DNA of 64,000 nt from Herbinix sp. (GTDB lineage Bacteria > Bacillota > Clostridia > Lachnospirales > Lachnospiraceae): contig JAQSYO010000023.1 of NCBI GenBank assembly GCA_029256105.1, positions 1-64,000 of the forward strand, read 5' to 3'. Numbering within the stretch: the stretch's first letter is position 1; each line of letters starts with the position of its first letter. The notes below the pieces were generated by a model that was not told where the DNA came from, searched no databases, and worked only from the letters and a program-made list of their open reading frames with translations. Both the position numbers and the translations under genes were made by a program. Of the stretch, positions 1 through 9,487 are shown in pieces.

Positions 1-1
1 T

Positions 2-568
2 TTGGTAGGGCTAGTTCCGCCAGAAGAACAAGGAAACAAAAATCCTCATCAGCTGTCTGGTGGGCAAAGACAAAGAGCATATTTAGCAAGAATATTGTCG
101 GTAGGTGCAGAAGTTATATTTGCGGATGAACCTACGTCAATGTTAGACGTATCAATTCGGCTGGGAATTTTAAATCTTATGAACAAGTTGAAAAAAGAAA
201 ATAACAAATCGTTTATTTATATTACGCATGATATAGCCACTGCACGATACTTTGCTGATAGAATTATTGTATTGTATGCTGGGCATATGGTTGAATGGGG
301 TGATGTTAATAAGGTTATTGTAAGTCCCGCACATCCTTATACAAAGCTTTTGGTTACAGCTGCTCCGGATCCAGAAAGAGAAGGAGTTGTAGAATTGCCA
401 GTATTAAAAGATAAAGAATCAGAAGTTGCTTTTTGGACACCGGAAAGCAAAGGCTGTCCATTTAAAAGCCGTTGTCCTGTCGCTGAAGAGAGATGTTCAA
501 AGGAAATGCCACCGGTAAGAGAAGTTAGCGACGGACAATTTATTAGATGCTTCCATTACTTAACATGA
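2..568 (+). CDS. Oligopeptide/dipeptide ABC transporter ATP-binding protein, C-terminal part (5' end outside window)
   Basis: [15 protein letters not shown] signature, Walker B VIFADEPTSMLD, and the C-terminal oligopeptide-type extension CPFKSRCPVAEERC. Confidence 0.9.
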   Translation: MVGLVPPEEQGNKNPHQLSGGQRQRAYLARILSVGAEVIFADEPTSMLDVSIRLGILNLMNKLKKENNKSFIYITHDIATARYFADRIIVLYAGHMVEWGDVNKVIVSPAHPYTKLLVTAAPDPEREGVVELPVLKDKESEVAFWTPESKGCPFKSRCPVAEERCSKEMPPVREVSDGQFIRCFHYLT

Positions 569-787
569 GATGCAGGTAGGTTAATTTGAGAAATAATGGA
601 GGTATATGGCTAATCTCTAATACAAACAAAAGGCTGGCGTTTTGACTATCTTTTGTAAAAGGTTAGAAATATTTTAACGTAAGTATGAATTTATGAATGG
701 TTGAAGCAATACAGAAAAATGGTAGATTGCATATGTAGAGTATATTGAGTAAAATTCGAATTGTTGCAGAAACCATAAGAAATAAAC

Positions 788-829
788 AAAAGCCGCGGGT
801 TAGTATTCTAACTGCGGCTTTTGTTTTTA
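788..829 (+). terminator. Intrinsic terminator
   Basis: aaaagccgcgggttag-tatt-ctaactgcggctttt followed by gttttt. Confidence 0.8.
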
Positions 830-1082
830 TGGTAAAATATTACTGTAAAATTCGATTATTATAGAAAATAAGACTTGATTTACGTCTCTAGTGTGGATTG
901 CTATTTTTATCGATACTTCATTATCCATGATATCATAAATTAAAATACAAGTCTATAATTCTCTGAAAATAATTGTTATGATTATATTGCCGGCAAGTAA
1001 TAAAGATTTCTTATTATGAAAAAATAAAATTACATTTGAAAACTTTGTAACAAGTTTATGAAAAATAATAAGGAGGTAGTAT

Positions 1083-1856
1083 ATGGAAACAAATAATTTG
1101 GATTGGTATAAAAATATATGGACACTAAATATTAAAAATCAATCATGGGTTGAGGATACTGAAAATCAAGTAGATTTTATTATAAAAACACTTGGGCTTA
1201 GTGGAAAAGAGTGTATTCTTGATCTTGCATGTGGATTTGGAAGACATTCGCTTGCTTTTGCACGAAAAGGATACTCGGTTGTTGGTGTTGATATAACAAA
1301 GGATTTTATTGATGATGCAATAAAAACTGCAGACAAAGAATTTCTTTCTGCTAAGTTTATAAACTCAGACATCCGTGATGTTAATTTTGAAAATGAATTT
1401 GATGTTGTTTTAAATTTGGCAGACGGTGCTATTGGATATCTGGAAAATGAAGAAGAAAACCTTAAGATTTTTGATGTTATTTTCAGAGCTCTGAAGCCGG
1501 GAGGTAAACATTTTATGGACGTATGTAATGCAGAACATGCAGAGCATTATTTCCCTAAACGCTGTTGGGATATTGGTGAGAAGGCATTAGCTTTATCTGT
1601 ACTTGAATGGGACAAAGAGAGCAGAAGGATGCTTTATGGAGGGTATGATATTCCATATGGAGAGCCTGCAAGAAAACCGGAAATACCACTTGGTGATCCA
1701 ACGCGCCTGTATTCAATAGATGAGCTTGATGTTATCTTACGGAAGAGAAGTATGAAAATAATTGATACATATTCAAATTATTATGGTAAGGAGGCTACAT
1801 ATAAGGAATTACAACTTATTGTGTATTCGGAAAAGCAGCAGAATAAAATTTTATAA
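1083..1856 (+). CDS. Class I SAM-dependent methyltransferase
   Basis: ILDLACGFGRHSLAFARKGYSVVGVDIT motif I; RBS aaggagg upstream. Confidence 0.85.
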   Translation: METNNLDWYKNIWTLNIKNQSWVEDTENQVDFIIKTLGLSGKECILDLACGFGRHSLAFARKGYSVVGVDITKDFIDDAIKTADKEFLSAKFINSDIRDVNFENEFDVVLNLADGAIGYLENEEENLKIFDVIFRALKPGGKHFMDVCNAEHAEHYFPKRCWDIGEKALALSVLEWDKESRRMLYGGYDIPYGEPARKPEIPLGDPTRLYSIDELDVILRKRSMKIIDTYSNYYGKEATYKELQLIVYSEKQQNKIL

Positions 1857-1914
1857 ATAAAACTAGTGAGTAGCTATAATTGGCTATGTGCTAAGAGATA
1901 ATTGGCATAATAAT

Positions 1915-1950
1915 AAAAGTCTTGAAACGTCAATGTTTTAAGACTTTTTT
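1915..1950 (+). terminator. Intrinsic terminator
   Basis: aaaagtctt...aagacttttt hairpin with T-tract. Confidence 0.65.
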
Positions 1951-2017
1951 GCCTAAAAAAGATTTGTGTGAAATGATACTTAGGAATGGAAAGTAACATT
2001 AATGTTACTATAAATAA

Positions 2018-2932
2018 TTATTTTGTTTCAGATATTGAGTTAGATTTTGAACTTGATATGAATTCTATCAAAAAGTCTTTGAAAAGTTTTGCAGAAGGAG
2101 ATAAGTCCGTACTTTTTTTCCAGCCTAGATAAATTGTTCTATAGCATTGTAGTTCTTTTGCTCTTAACACGGATATACTCTCCGTTTTTAAAAAACAGGA
2201 GTAGGGGACAATTGAGATACCTAGTCCCGCACTCACAAATCCGATTACTACCATGCTATTTTCACTGGAATTTAGAACCGATTTTGGGGTAAGGCCAAAA
2301 CTATGAAAAAAAGTACTAATCTTAGATTTTATTATTTCCGAGAAGAACACAAAGTTCTCGTCCTTAAGTTCTAGTAAGGATATTTCAGTTTTATTTGAAA
2401 GTGGATGGTTTTTGGGTATAATAATAACAAGTTCCTCCTGTTTTACAGGAATTGATTCAATTTCTCTTCTTATTGAAGATTCATCGAGATCAGCAAATAA
2501 ACCCAAATCAAACAATCCGTTTGTCAGGCCTTTTTTAATGTTATCGACTGTTTCCATGCAATATTCAAATTTTATGTTGGGATAAATATTTAAAAATTCA
2601 CTAACAGCTTCCGGTATAAGGCGTGTTCCTAAAGTATAGAGTGATGAAATTGAAATTGTCCCTGCATCCGGTTGAAACATATCCTTAAGTTCCTGAATAC
2701 CTTCACTAATTGCTCCAAGAGCAGTTACGGTATGTTTGAGAAATGCATCTCCATAACGAGTCAATCTTATATTGCGCCCATGTTTTTCAAATAAAGGAAC
2801 ATCTAATTCTTCTTCTAATTTGGACATAGCCTTACTTAAGGCTGGTTGTGTTACGGATAGTAAATTTGCAGCTTCTGTGAAATTCTCAGTCTCTGCTATA
2901 GTTTTAAAATACTCCAATTGTTGCCAGTTCAT
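2018..2932 (-). CDS. LysR family transcriptional regulator (start reassigned to MNWQQLEYFK)
   Basis: N-terminal LysR HTH MNWQQLEYFKTIAETENFTEAANLLSVTQPALSKAMSKLEEELDVPLFEK; the 5' ORF extension does not look like protein. Confidence 0.9.
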   Translation of the reverse strand: MNWQQLEYFKTIAETENFTEAANLLSVTQPALSKAMSKLEEELDVPLFEKHGRNIRLTRYGDAFLKHTVTALGAISEGIQELKDMFQPDAGTISISSLYTLGTRLIPEAVSEFLNIYPNIKFEYCMETVDNIKKGLTNGLFDLGLFADLDESSIRREIESIPVKQEELVIIIPKNHPLSNKTEISLLELKDENFVFFSEIIKSKISTFFHSFGLTPKSVLNSSENSMVVIGFVSAGLGISIVPYSCFLKTESISVLRAKELQCYRTIYLGWKKSTDLSPSAKLFKDFLIEFISSSKSNSISETK

Positions 2933-3186
2933 GATAACTCCTTTTAATTTGTATACACTGTTTCGGATTCCATAAAGCTGTAATTCATAACTTGAGGTTA
3001 TAGATAGATGAAAAGAATTCACTGGACTCAAGGTGAAATTGCTGTTATTATTTCGTTGTATTATTAAAATCATAAATACAATTAGGAACTAATTATAAAA
3101 CAAATTTATGAATTAGTCAAAATAAGGATTATGATTTGTTACATTATATAAATATAATTTCATTAATCATCGAAAGGAAAAGAATT

Positions 3187-3747
3187 ATGAACGAAGTAAT
3201 TCAGAATATTTTAACTAGAAGAAGCGTTAGATCATTTAAAGAGGAGCAAATTTCTGACGAAAACTTAAATATCTTGTTGGAAGTAGCTAAATATGCTCCA
3301 AGTGGAATGGGAAGACAGGGTTGGCATTTTACAGTAGTACAGAATAAAGATAAGATGGAAAAGCTGATTTCTATTATAAAAGAACAGATGCTAAATTCAT
3401 CAGAAGAGCGTTTTAAGAAGATGGGAGGTAATCCGGACTTCAATCCTTTTTATAATGCTCCCACAGTAATAATTACAGCATATGATAAAACTGCGGCCAC
3501 AATAGAGGCAGATTGCGCAGTAGCTCTTGAAAATATTTTTTTGGCTGCCCATTCACTTCATATCAGCTCTTGCTGGATTCATATTTTGGCGTACTTTGGT
3601 AATGACCCTAAGGTAAGAAGTGTCCTTACAGAATTCGGTGTTCCGGAAGATTATGTAGTATCCGGTTCAGCAGTTCTAGGATATAATAATAATCCACTTC
3701 CAGATGCTGCCCCTAGGAAAGAAGGAATAGTTAACATTGTTAAATAG
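3187..3747 (+). CDS. Nitroreductase family protein
   Basis: ILTRRSVRSFKEEQISDE and SGMGRQGWHF; start MNEVIQN preceded by gaaagga. Confidence 0.88.
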   Translation: MNEVIQNILTRRSVRSFKEEQISDENLNILLEVAKYAPSGMGRQGWHFTVVQNKDKMEKLISIIKEQMLNSSEERFKKMGGNPDFNPFYNAPTVIITAYDKTAATIEADCAVALENIFLAAHSLHISSCWIHILAYFGNDPKVRSVLTEFGVPEDYVVSGSAVLGYNNNPLPDAAPRKEGIVNIVK

Positions 3748-3802
3748 CTGTGTTCATGGATACATTATTAAAGAGATTATTAGAAATAATATATAGTTAT
3801 TC

Positions 3803-3840
3803 AAAGCCTTGCAGATTCAGTGTTTGCAGGGCTTTTTTTA
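3803..3840 (+). terminator. Intrinsic terminator
   Basis: aaagccttgca...tgcagggcttttttt. Confidence 0.75.
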
Positions 3841-3918
3841 CGATGTAGGACAACTTAGAGCATAAATTGACAGGAAAATGAAAGAGAATTAGGTTATTCT
3901 TGTTTTTGAGGTGATTCG

Positions 3919-4059
3919 ATGAATAAAAAATTAAAACAACACTATTTAGAAACAGGATCATATACCTATGCAGGGTTATATAAAGAGTATTTTAAAAGCT
4001 TACCCGATATTAGTCCACTCGTTGGTGAAAGCGATAATTATTATGAGATGGAGGTCTAA
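3919..4059 (+). CDS. Short 46-aa ORF MNKKLKQHYLETGSYTYAGLYKEYFKSLPDISPLVGESDNYYEMEV, possible remnant of a larger gene
   Basis: Open from ATG with upstream gaggtgatt-type RBS; ends 1 nt before the VOC gene start at 4061. Confidence 0.4.
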   Translation: MNKKLKQHYLETGSYTYAGLYKEYFKSLPDISPLVGESDNYYEMEV

Positions 4060-4060
4060 G

Positions 4061-4447
4061 ATGAGTTTATTCAAATGTATTGATTGTATTCAACTATATG
4101 TATCAAACCTAGAAGACGGAATTCAGTATTATCAGGACTGTATGGGGTTAAAGCTTCTTTGGAAAACTAATACATCAGTTGGATTAGGGATGCAAGAAGA
4201 TATCACGGAAATTGTACTACAGAGTGAACATGAAAGTATAGAAATTGATTTTAAGGTTGAGTCTGTCGAAAACGCTGTGAATGAAATTAAAAAATATGGC
4301 GGGACAATTCTATGTGGACCATTTGATATCGCAATTGGAAAAGGTGCTGTTATTAAAGACAAATGGAAGAACGAGTATGTAATTCTTGATATGTCAAAAG
4401 GAAAATATGTTACAGATAAGAATGGTACTGTTATTGCTGTTGAATAA
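4061..4447 (+). CDS. VOC (glyoxalase/bleomycin resistance) family protein
   Basis: CIDCIQLYVSNLEDGIQYYQDCMGLKLLWK and EYVILDM fold pattern; RBS gatggagg before the ATG. Confidence 0.7.
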   Translation: MSLFKCIDCIQLYVSNLEDGIQYYQDCMGLKLLWKTNTSVGLGMQEDITEIVLQSEHESIEIDFKVESVENAVNEIKKYGGTILCGPFDIAIGKGAVIKDKWKNEYVILDMSKGKYVTDKNGTVIAVE

Positions 4448-4518
4448 ATCTTCTTCTCAAAGAGATATTCGTTTTTTTATCATTCGAAATAATGCAAGTG
4501 CAATGCATAAATTCGGGA

Positions 4519-4550
4519 TTGAGTTTTAAAATAGATTATGGTATAAATAA
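4519..4550 (+). promoter_or_regulatory. Candidate sigma-A promoter for yitT
   Basis: ttgagt-N18-tataaa upstream of yitT. Confidence 0.35.
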
Positions 4551-4591
4551 GTAGAACTTAATAAATCTAAAAGTATTAGGCAGTTGCCTTG

Positions 4592-4634
4592 ATCCACGTC
4601 TGTTAGGGAAAATCCTAGCAGACGTGTTTTTTAT
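4592..4634 (+). promoter_or_regulatory. Terminator-like hairpin in the yitT leader (candidate attenuator)
   Basis: cacgtctgttagg-gaaaat-cctagcagacgtg-tttttt: 13-bp stem plus U-tract ending just before the RBS. Confidence 0.55.
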
Positions 4635-4644
4635 GGAGGGGTAC

Positions 4645-5502
4645 ATGAAAAAGAGAAGAATACTATTTGATATTCTGACAATCATATTTGGAAATTTTCT
4701 TTATGCAACGGGAGTGGTATTCTTTATCATGCCTTCAGGGTTGATTACAGGAGGTACTACAGGGATTGCAATTTTTATCAATCACTATATTGGTCTACCT
4801 GTGTCATATTTTGTGTTTGGATTCAATGTAACTATGTTCATTTTAGGCTTTTTAATTCTAGGAAGAAAGTTTGCATTAACCACACTGGTTAGTACCTTCT
4901 GCTATCCAATTGCTTTGGAATTATTGCGTAAAATAGCTGGAGATTATGTGGTGACGGAGGATATTTTTCTATGCACACTCTTTGGAGGTATCTGCATTGG
5001 TACATCAATTGCCCTTGTTATCAGGGTTGGAGCAAGTACAGGAGGTATGGATATACCACCACTGATACTACGGAAGTATTTTCGTGTGCCGGTATCTGTC
5101 AGCCTATATATTGCTGATTGTGTGATTCTAGCTTTACAGACTGTTTTTAATGACAGAGAAAAGATTCTATATGGTATCGTTTTAGTTATGGCATATTCTA
5201 TAATTTTAGATAGGCTTCTAATACTTGGTACAAACAAAATGCAAATAAAAGTAGTGAGTAATAGATCGAATGATATAAAAGACGCAATCATCTCAGAAAT
5301 TGACAGAGGCGTAACGCTTTTGCATGGCAAGACAGGATATCTGGAAAATGAGACCGACATTCTACTAAGCGTTGTTTCAAATAGGGAGCTCTCCAAAGTG
5401 GAAAAATTGGTGCATGAAATAGATGAAGAGGCCTTTGTCATGATAAGCCGTGTCAGTGAAGTAAGAGGCAGAGGGTTTAGTGCAGGAAAGAAATATCTAT
5501 AG
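4645..5502 (+). CDS. YitT family membrane protein (DUF2179 C-terminal domain)
   Basis: GNFLYATGVVFFIMPSGLITGGTTGIAIFI, VGASTGGMDIPPLIL, C-terminal DRGVTLLHGKTGY. Confidence 0.88.
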   Translation: MKKRRILFDILTIIFGNFLYATGVVFFIMPSGLITGGTTGIAIFINHYIGLPVSYFVFGFNVTMFILGFLILGRKFALTTLVSTFCYPIALELLRKIAGDYVVTEDIFLCTLFGGICIGTSIALVIRVGASTGGMDIPPLILRKYFRVPVSVSLYIADCVILALQTVFNDREKILYGIVLVMAYSIILDRLLILGTNKMQIKVVSNRSNDIKDAIISEIDRGVTLLHGKTGYLENETDILLSVVSNRELSKVEKLVHEIDEEAFVMISRVSEVRGRGFSAGKKYL

Positions 5503-5545
5503 CAAAAAGTAATCAAAATTTATTCTATTCATTACAGAACAAATA

Positions 5546-5581
5546 GCCCCCAAGAATAGTGCATTCTTGGGGGCTGTTTTT
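5546..5581. terminator. Intrinsic terminator between convergent genes
   Basis: gcccccaagaata-gtgc-attcttgggggctgttttt. Confidence 0.8.
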
Positions 5582-5634
5582 GAGATATTAAGTAGGTAAA
5601 AGCACTGCTACACTATCGTTAATTCATAATTCTT

Positions 5635-7074
5635 TTAAGTAATCGTATTCTTTGACAACCATACATCCGATCGGTAACGTAAATAGTACACCAATGCCCG
5701 TACAGCCCATTCAATGCCCATACAGATCCAAACACCTTGAACTCCAAACCCGAGCTGTATTGCAAATACATAACCGAGGCCAACGCGCACAACCCACATC
5801 GTTGTCAGTGAAAACACAGAACTAAAAGTTGAATCACCGGCGGAACGTAACACACAGGGCATTATATTCGATATAGCCCAGAAAAAAGGCATTGGAATTA
5901 TCGCTGTAAATAGCAGCTTATAAATAATCGAAAGGGTTTCATCCGGAGCCTGATACAGCTTCAAAATCACAGGCATTAGCGGTAGCATTACAGCGATGGA
6001 AAGTAATACAAATACAGTTCCAAGGTAAATCATTTTTGCGCCGTAACGCCGTGCCAGTGCTTTGTCACCAGCTCCGATACACTGCCCCACTACGGTAGTT
6101 GCTAGTGTACCCACAGCAAGTCCTGCAGAATATACAATCGAAAACGCAGAATTTGTAACAGCATTTGCTGCTACACTAATTGTGCCAAGCTGCACTATGT
6201 AGGTCTGTACAAGCATACTGCCGCCATTAAAGAAGATTTGCTCTAATGCGAAGGGGATGCCATACTTGAACACGGATTTTAGGATCGACCAATCAATTTT
6301 AAATATATGTCTTGGAGATACACGCATGATGCTACCGGGGCGCATCAGCTGCCAAATGGCGATCACTCCACCAACCAAGCGTGCAATATTTAACGATAAA
6401 GAGGTACCAAAGATATCAAGATGCATTACATTTAAAAATAGCATACTTGCAAGTAAATGAATTAGATTGATGATAATGGTAAGTCGCAAGCAGATCTTTG
6501 CTTCTCCCATGCCGCGAAATACTGCAAAGGCACCCATATAAAAGGAAAGAAAGATCTGTGATATAGCCACGCCGATTAGATAATTTCGTGCTTTTCCAAT
6601 AACAATTGGATTAGCCGCACCAAACATTAAATGCACCAGTGAGCTTGCAAAGGTAACAAGTATAATGCAGGAGATGATTGCTACGGAAGCTGTAGCCAGC
6701 ATTACCTGCCCTGCGGCGGCACGGATTTTTTCTTCATTGCCACGGCCCTTATACTGTGCCACAATGATTGTACCACCGACCGAAATTGCATTAAAAATTG
6801 CAAAAATCATCATGTAGACTGGACTTACCAGGCTGACTGCTGATACGGATTCCTGACTGGAGGAACTAATCATGGCGGTTGTCAATAACCCAATTAAATT
6901 AATAAAAAATTGATCCAAGATTAGTGGAAGTAACATTGCAAATATCTGACCATATGTAAACAGTGTACTGCCAAATTGTCGTTCTAAAAAACGATCTTCT
7001 CGTGATCCTGGCTTTATAAGAGATCTTTTATGTAACGTTTTATTTTGAATTCTGTCCATCTCCCTTGATATCAT
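5635..7074 (-). CDS. MATE family efflux transporter (start approximate)
   Basis: GSTLFTYGQIFAMLLPLILDQFFINLIGLLTTAMIS... typical MATE helices; the longer ORF upstream is probably not coding. Confidence 0.88.
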   Translation of the reverse strand: MISREMDRIQNKTLHKRSLIKPGSREDRFLERQFGSTLFTYGQIFAMLLPLILDQFFINLIGLLTTAMISSSSQESVSAVSLVSPVYMMIFAIFNAISVGGTIIVAQYKGRGNEEKIRAAAGQVMLATASVAIISCIILVTFASSLVHLMFGAANPIVIGKARNYLIGVAISQIFLSFYMGAFAVFRGMGEAKICLRLTIIINLIHLLASMLFLNVMHLDIFGTSLSLNIARLVGGVIAIWQLMRPGSIMRVSPRHIFKIDWSILKSVFKYGIPFALEQIFFNGGSMLVQTYIVQLGTISVAANAVTNSAFSIVYSAGLAVGTLATTVVGQCIGAGDKALARRYGAKMIYLGTVFVLLSIAVMLPLMPVILKLYQAPDETLSIIYKLLFTAIIPMPFFWAISNIMPCVLRSAGDSTFSSVFSLTTMWVVRVGLGYVFAIQLGFGVQGVWICMGIEWAVRALVYYLRYRSDVWLSKNTIT

Positions 7075-7301
7075 AATGGTTTTATAATAAACATATCGAG
7101 TTACGAAAGCAAGGGTTATTTTTGTTCTTTTTAGGATATACATCATATCATTGTTCGAGGTTTTAATTAATAACATATATCTACCTAAAAGATTGAGGAA
7201 TAATAGGCTATATTTATTTGCCATCAATGAAATACTGTAAGAGAGAATACGATTTTTAATTAATTCAAGTAGCAAATATAGAAATGAAGGAGAAACCGCG
7301 G

Positions 7302-8138
7302 ATGCAAAGTATATTAATTTTATTGATGACATTGGGAATAATTCTATACTTTTTTCGCTCAATCTGGAAAAGCAGGAAGCTGCTTTCAAAATATATTTCA
7401 TCCGTTGGGGGGGAGAATTCGGTTAGGATTCATTTGAAACCATTATTTTGGGTTCCATTTTTATTCATACATGGTGTAATTGCAAGCCTGGTAGGCTATA
7501 TGGTTTTTCGGAAAGAAAGTGATGGGAGAATGGTATTTCACATATTACTAGCTATCCTAGCGGCACTCATCTTTTTATTACTATTATACGCATTTTACTT
7601 TATTTTGGTGGTTATTATAAAAGAAATCATTTTTATGAAAGATAGGATAATTAATTATGTTTTGATATATTCCGTGGTTACCTGCATCATTTTATGTAAA
7701 CAAATATTTACAAGCGAAGTAGAGTATCCAAAAGGTTTTTTATGGATTAGTGCTGTCTTATATGTTATCAATCTCTTTGGCATAGGGCGAATAATTTGGA
7801 CTATTTTTCGTAGGATCGTATTGGTTAAAAGTATATGGAGCATTGCGTTTATGAATATTACATTTGCAATTGTGGCATTAAGTAATATCGCGTATGAAAT
7901 CCAATATGTATATCCAGCGCCTTGCTATAGTCGAACCCTGAATTCCTGGGGAGATGCACTGTATTTTGTTGTGATTTCTTTCTTTACGGTTGGTTATGGT
8001 GATTTGTATCCGATTTGTGAGACAACAAAAATATTAACAATGATTATTATTCTATCAGGCTTTACTTTTACAGCTGTATTTGTATCCGCTGCATTATCGG
8101 CAACCGTGGAGCACTTTGGAAATACCCAGAAAAAGTAG
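7302..8138 (+). CDS. Potassium channel family membrane protein
   Basis: Pore loop GDALYFVVISFFTVGYGDLYP (K+ selectivity filter); RBS aaggag before ATG 7302. Confidence 0.85.
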   Translation: MQSILILLMTLGIILYFFRSIWKSRKLLSKYISSVGGENSVRIHLKPLFWVPFLFIHGVIASLVGYMVFRKESDGRMVFHILLAILAALIFLLLLYAFYFILVVIIKEIIFMKDRIINYVLIYSVVTCIILCKQIFTSEVEYPKGFLWISAVLYVINLFGIGRIIWTIFRRIVLVKSIWSIAFMNITFAIVALSNIAYEIQYVYPAPCYSRTLNSWGDALYFVVISFFTVGYGDLYPICETTKILTMIIILSGFTFTAVFVSAALSATVEHFGNTQKK

Positions 8139-8163
8139 CAAATTAATTAGTAATTTATTTATA

Positions 8164-8207
8164 TATAGGAATAGGTCTTCCATTAGCTGGAAGGCCTATT
8201 CCTATAT
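8164..8207. terminator. Bidirectional intrinsic terminator
   Basis: aggaataggtcttcc-attagct-ggaaggcctattcct. Confidence 0.75.
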
Positions 8208-9034
8208 ATATTTACATCATCTTTCGGCGAACACCCAAACAGAAGCTTATATTTTCTATAAAACGAAGAATAGTCTGTAAACCCGCAGCTGTTATGCGCT
8301 TTTAGCGGTGTTTCGCCATTTTGAATTAATTGTTTTGCCACCAATAATCTTTTTAATAAAATATATTCCCATACGGAGGAACCGGTAGCTTTTTTGAATA
8401 TACGGTTTGTTTGTGATTGACTTAGAAAAAAGTGCGTACTTACTTCTTTCAGAGATATTTGGTTATATAAATTTTTATTTATGTAATCAATCATTTCAAT
8501 CGAAACATTGTTGCTATTCTCAAAAATATCTTTATCGGTACGATTATGGAATGCATTACAAAGTTCTGCAAGTAGTGCAAACAAATTAGATAGGATGAAC
8601 AGATCAATTGAAACATTGGCATTGGCATATGTTTCAATTGCATTTAAACAAGAGAGCCAATGTTCCGATGAAAAATCCGAGGGGTGATATTGGTTGAGTC
8701 TTCCGAGTGGATGATGAAAAAAAGGCTCTAATATATGTTCGTAGTTGTCAAATTTCCGTAATAAAGTGGGTGAAAAATGTATTGTTACCCGTTCATATGG
8801 CTCCTCTGGACTGATGTTGAGTTTGTGCGCTTCTGTTGAGCGCATAATTAGAATATCATATGGCAGCAGGGAATAAGTATTACCCTCAACGACATAACTA
8901 CCCTTCCCTGAAATGAAGATGAATATTTCCAAGACATCATGAGCGTGCATCATAAAGTGAGAGGGATTTGGTGAACTGTCATAGGAACGTTGACAGATAA
9001 ATCCGTTCGTATTATAGCAATAAATAGAACCCAT
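8183..9034 (-). CDS. AraC family transcriptional regulator (cupin N-terminus)
   Basis: C-terminal HTH ISLKEVSTHFFLSQSQTNRIFKKATGSSVWEYILLKRLLVAKQLI...CGFTDYSSFYRKYKLLFGCSPK; start MGSIYCYN behind aaggaggag. Confidence 0.9.
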   Translation of the reverse strand: MGSIYCYNTNGFICQRSYDSSPNPSHFMMHAHDVLEIFIFISGKGSYVVEGNTYSLLPYDILIMRSTEAHKLNISPEEPYERVTIHFSPTLLRKFDNYEHILEPFFHHPLGRLNQYHPSDFSSEHWLSCLNAIETYANANVSIDLFILSNLFALLAELCNAFHNRTDKDIFENSNNVSIEMIDYINKNLYNQISLKEVSTHFFLSQSQTNRIFKKATGSSVWEYILLKRLLVAKQLIQNGETPLKAHNSCGFTDYSSFYRKYKLLFGCSPKDDVNIYRNRPSS

Positions 9035-9283
9035 ACGTTTCTCCTCCTTACCAATTACAACATAGCATGATATGCGCAAAATTACAATGCAAAATGCGTT
9101 TATATGCAATTGATATGTAAAAATAAAACAAGTATAATATTACATAAGTAGAGATTAATTGTTAATAGTTACAAGAAAAACACATGGGAGGGGTATTATT
9201 GTTTAAAAACAAATGCGTTTGCAGATGAGGCTGTATAAATAATTTGAATGAGAAGAGGAAAGCATTACTGTAAATAAGCCAGA

Positions 9284-9451
9284 GGTCTTAAGGCGACCGT
9301 TCATGAGGCGGCAACAACGTTAAAAGGCTTGAAGCGACCTATGATGTAGGTAGCAACAACGTTAAAGGGATTGGAACAGTCTATGATGTAGGTGGCAACA
9401 ACGCTAGAGGGATTGGAACGGCCTTCGTTCTAGAGGCAACAACATTAATGG
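9284..9451. repeat. Four tandem 42-nt repeats upstream of the isomerase operon, each with a short hairpin
   Basis: Units 9284-9325, 9326-9367, 9368-9409, 9410-9451; core GGCAACAACGTTAAAGGGATTGGAAC. Confidence 0.85.
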
Positions 9452-9487
9452 AGATAGAAAAGGTGATATATTAAGGGGGTAAAAATA

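Noticed and set aside
2933-3073. 5' extension of the LysR ORF
   Set aside because: Canonical LysR N-terminus starts at MNWQQLEYF; the upstream translation lacks protein-like features.
4944-5516. 190-aa antisense ORF opposite yitT
   Set aside because: Opposite a clearly coding gene; low-complexity Ser/Thr/Ile composition typical of antisense translation.
7075-7401. N-terminal extension of the MATE ORF
   Set aside because: Overlaps the divergent K+ channel gene start and does not resemble MATE proteins.
9284-9451. Possible CRISPR array
   Set aside because: Repeat core has mismatches, the 'spacers' are only ~15 nt and related to each other as hairpins, and no cas genes are nearby.
9284-9451. 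Possible T-box because of AGGTGGCAACAACGC-like motif
   Set aside because: No Stem I or terminator/antiterminator pair, the motif recurs four times, and the downstream genes are not amino-acid related.
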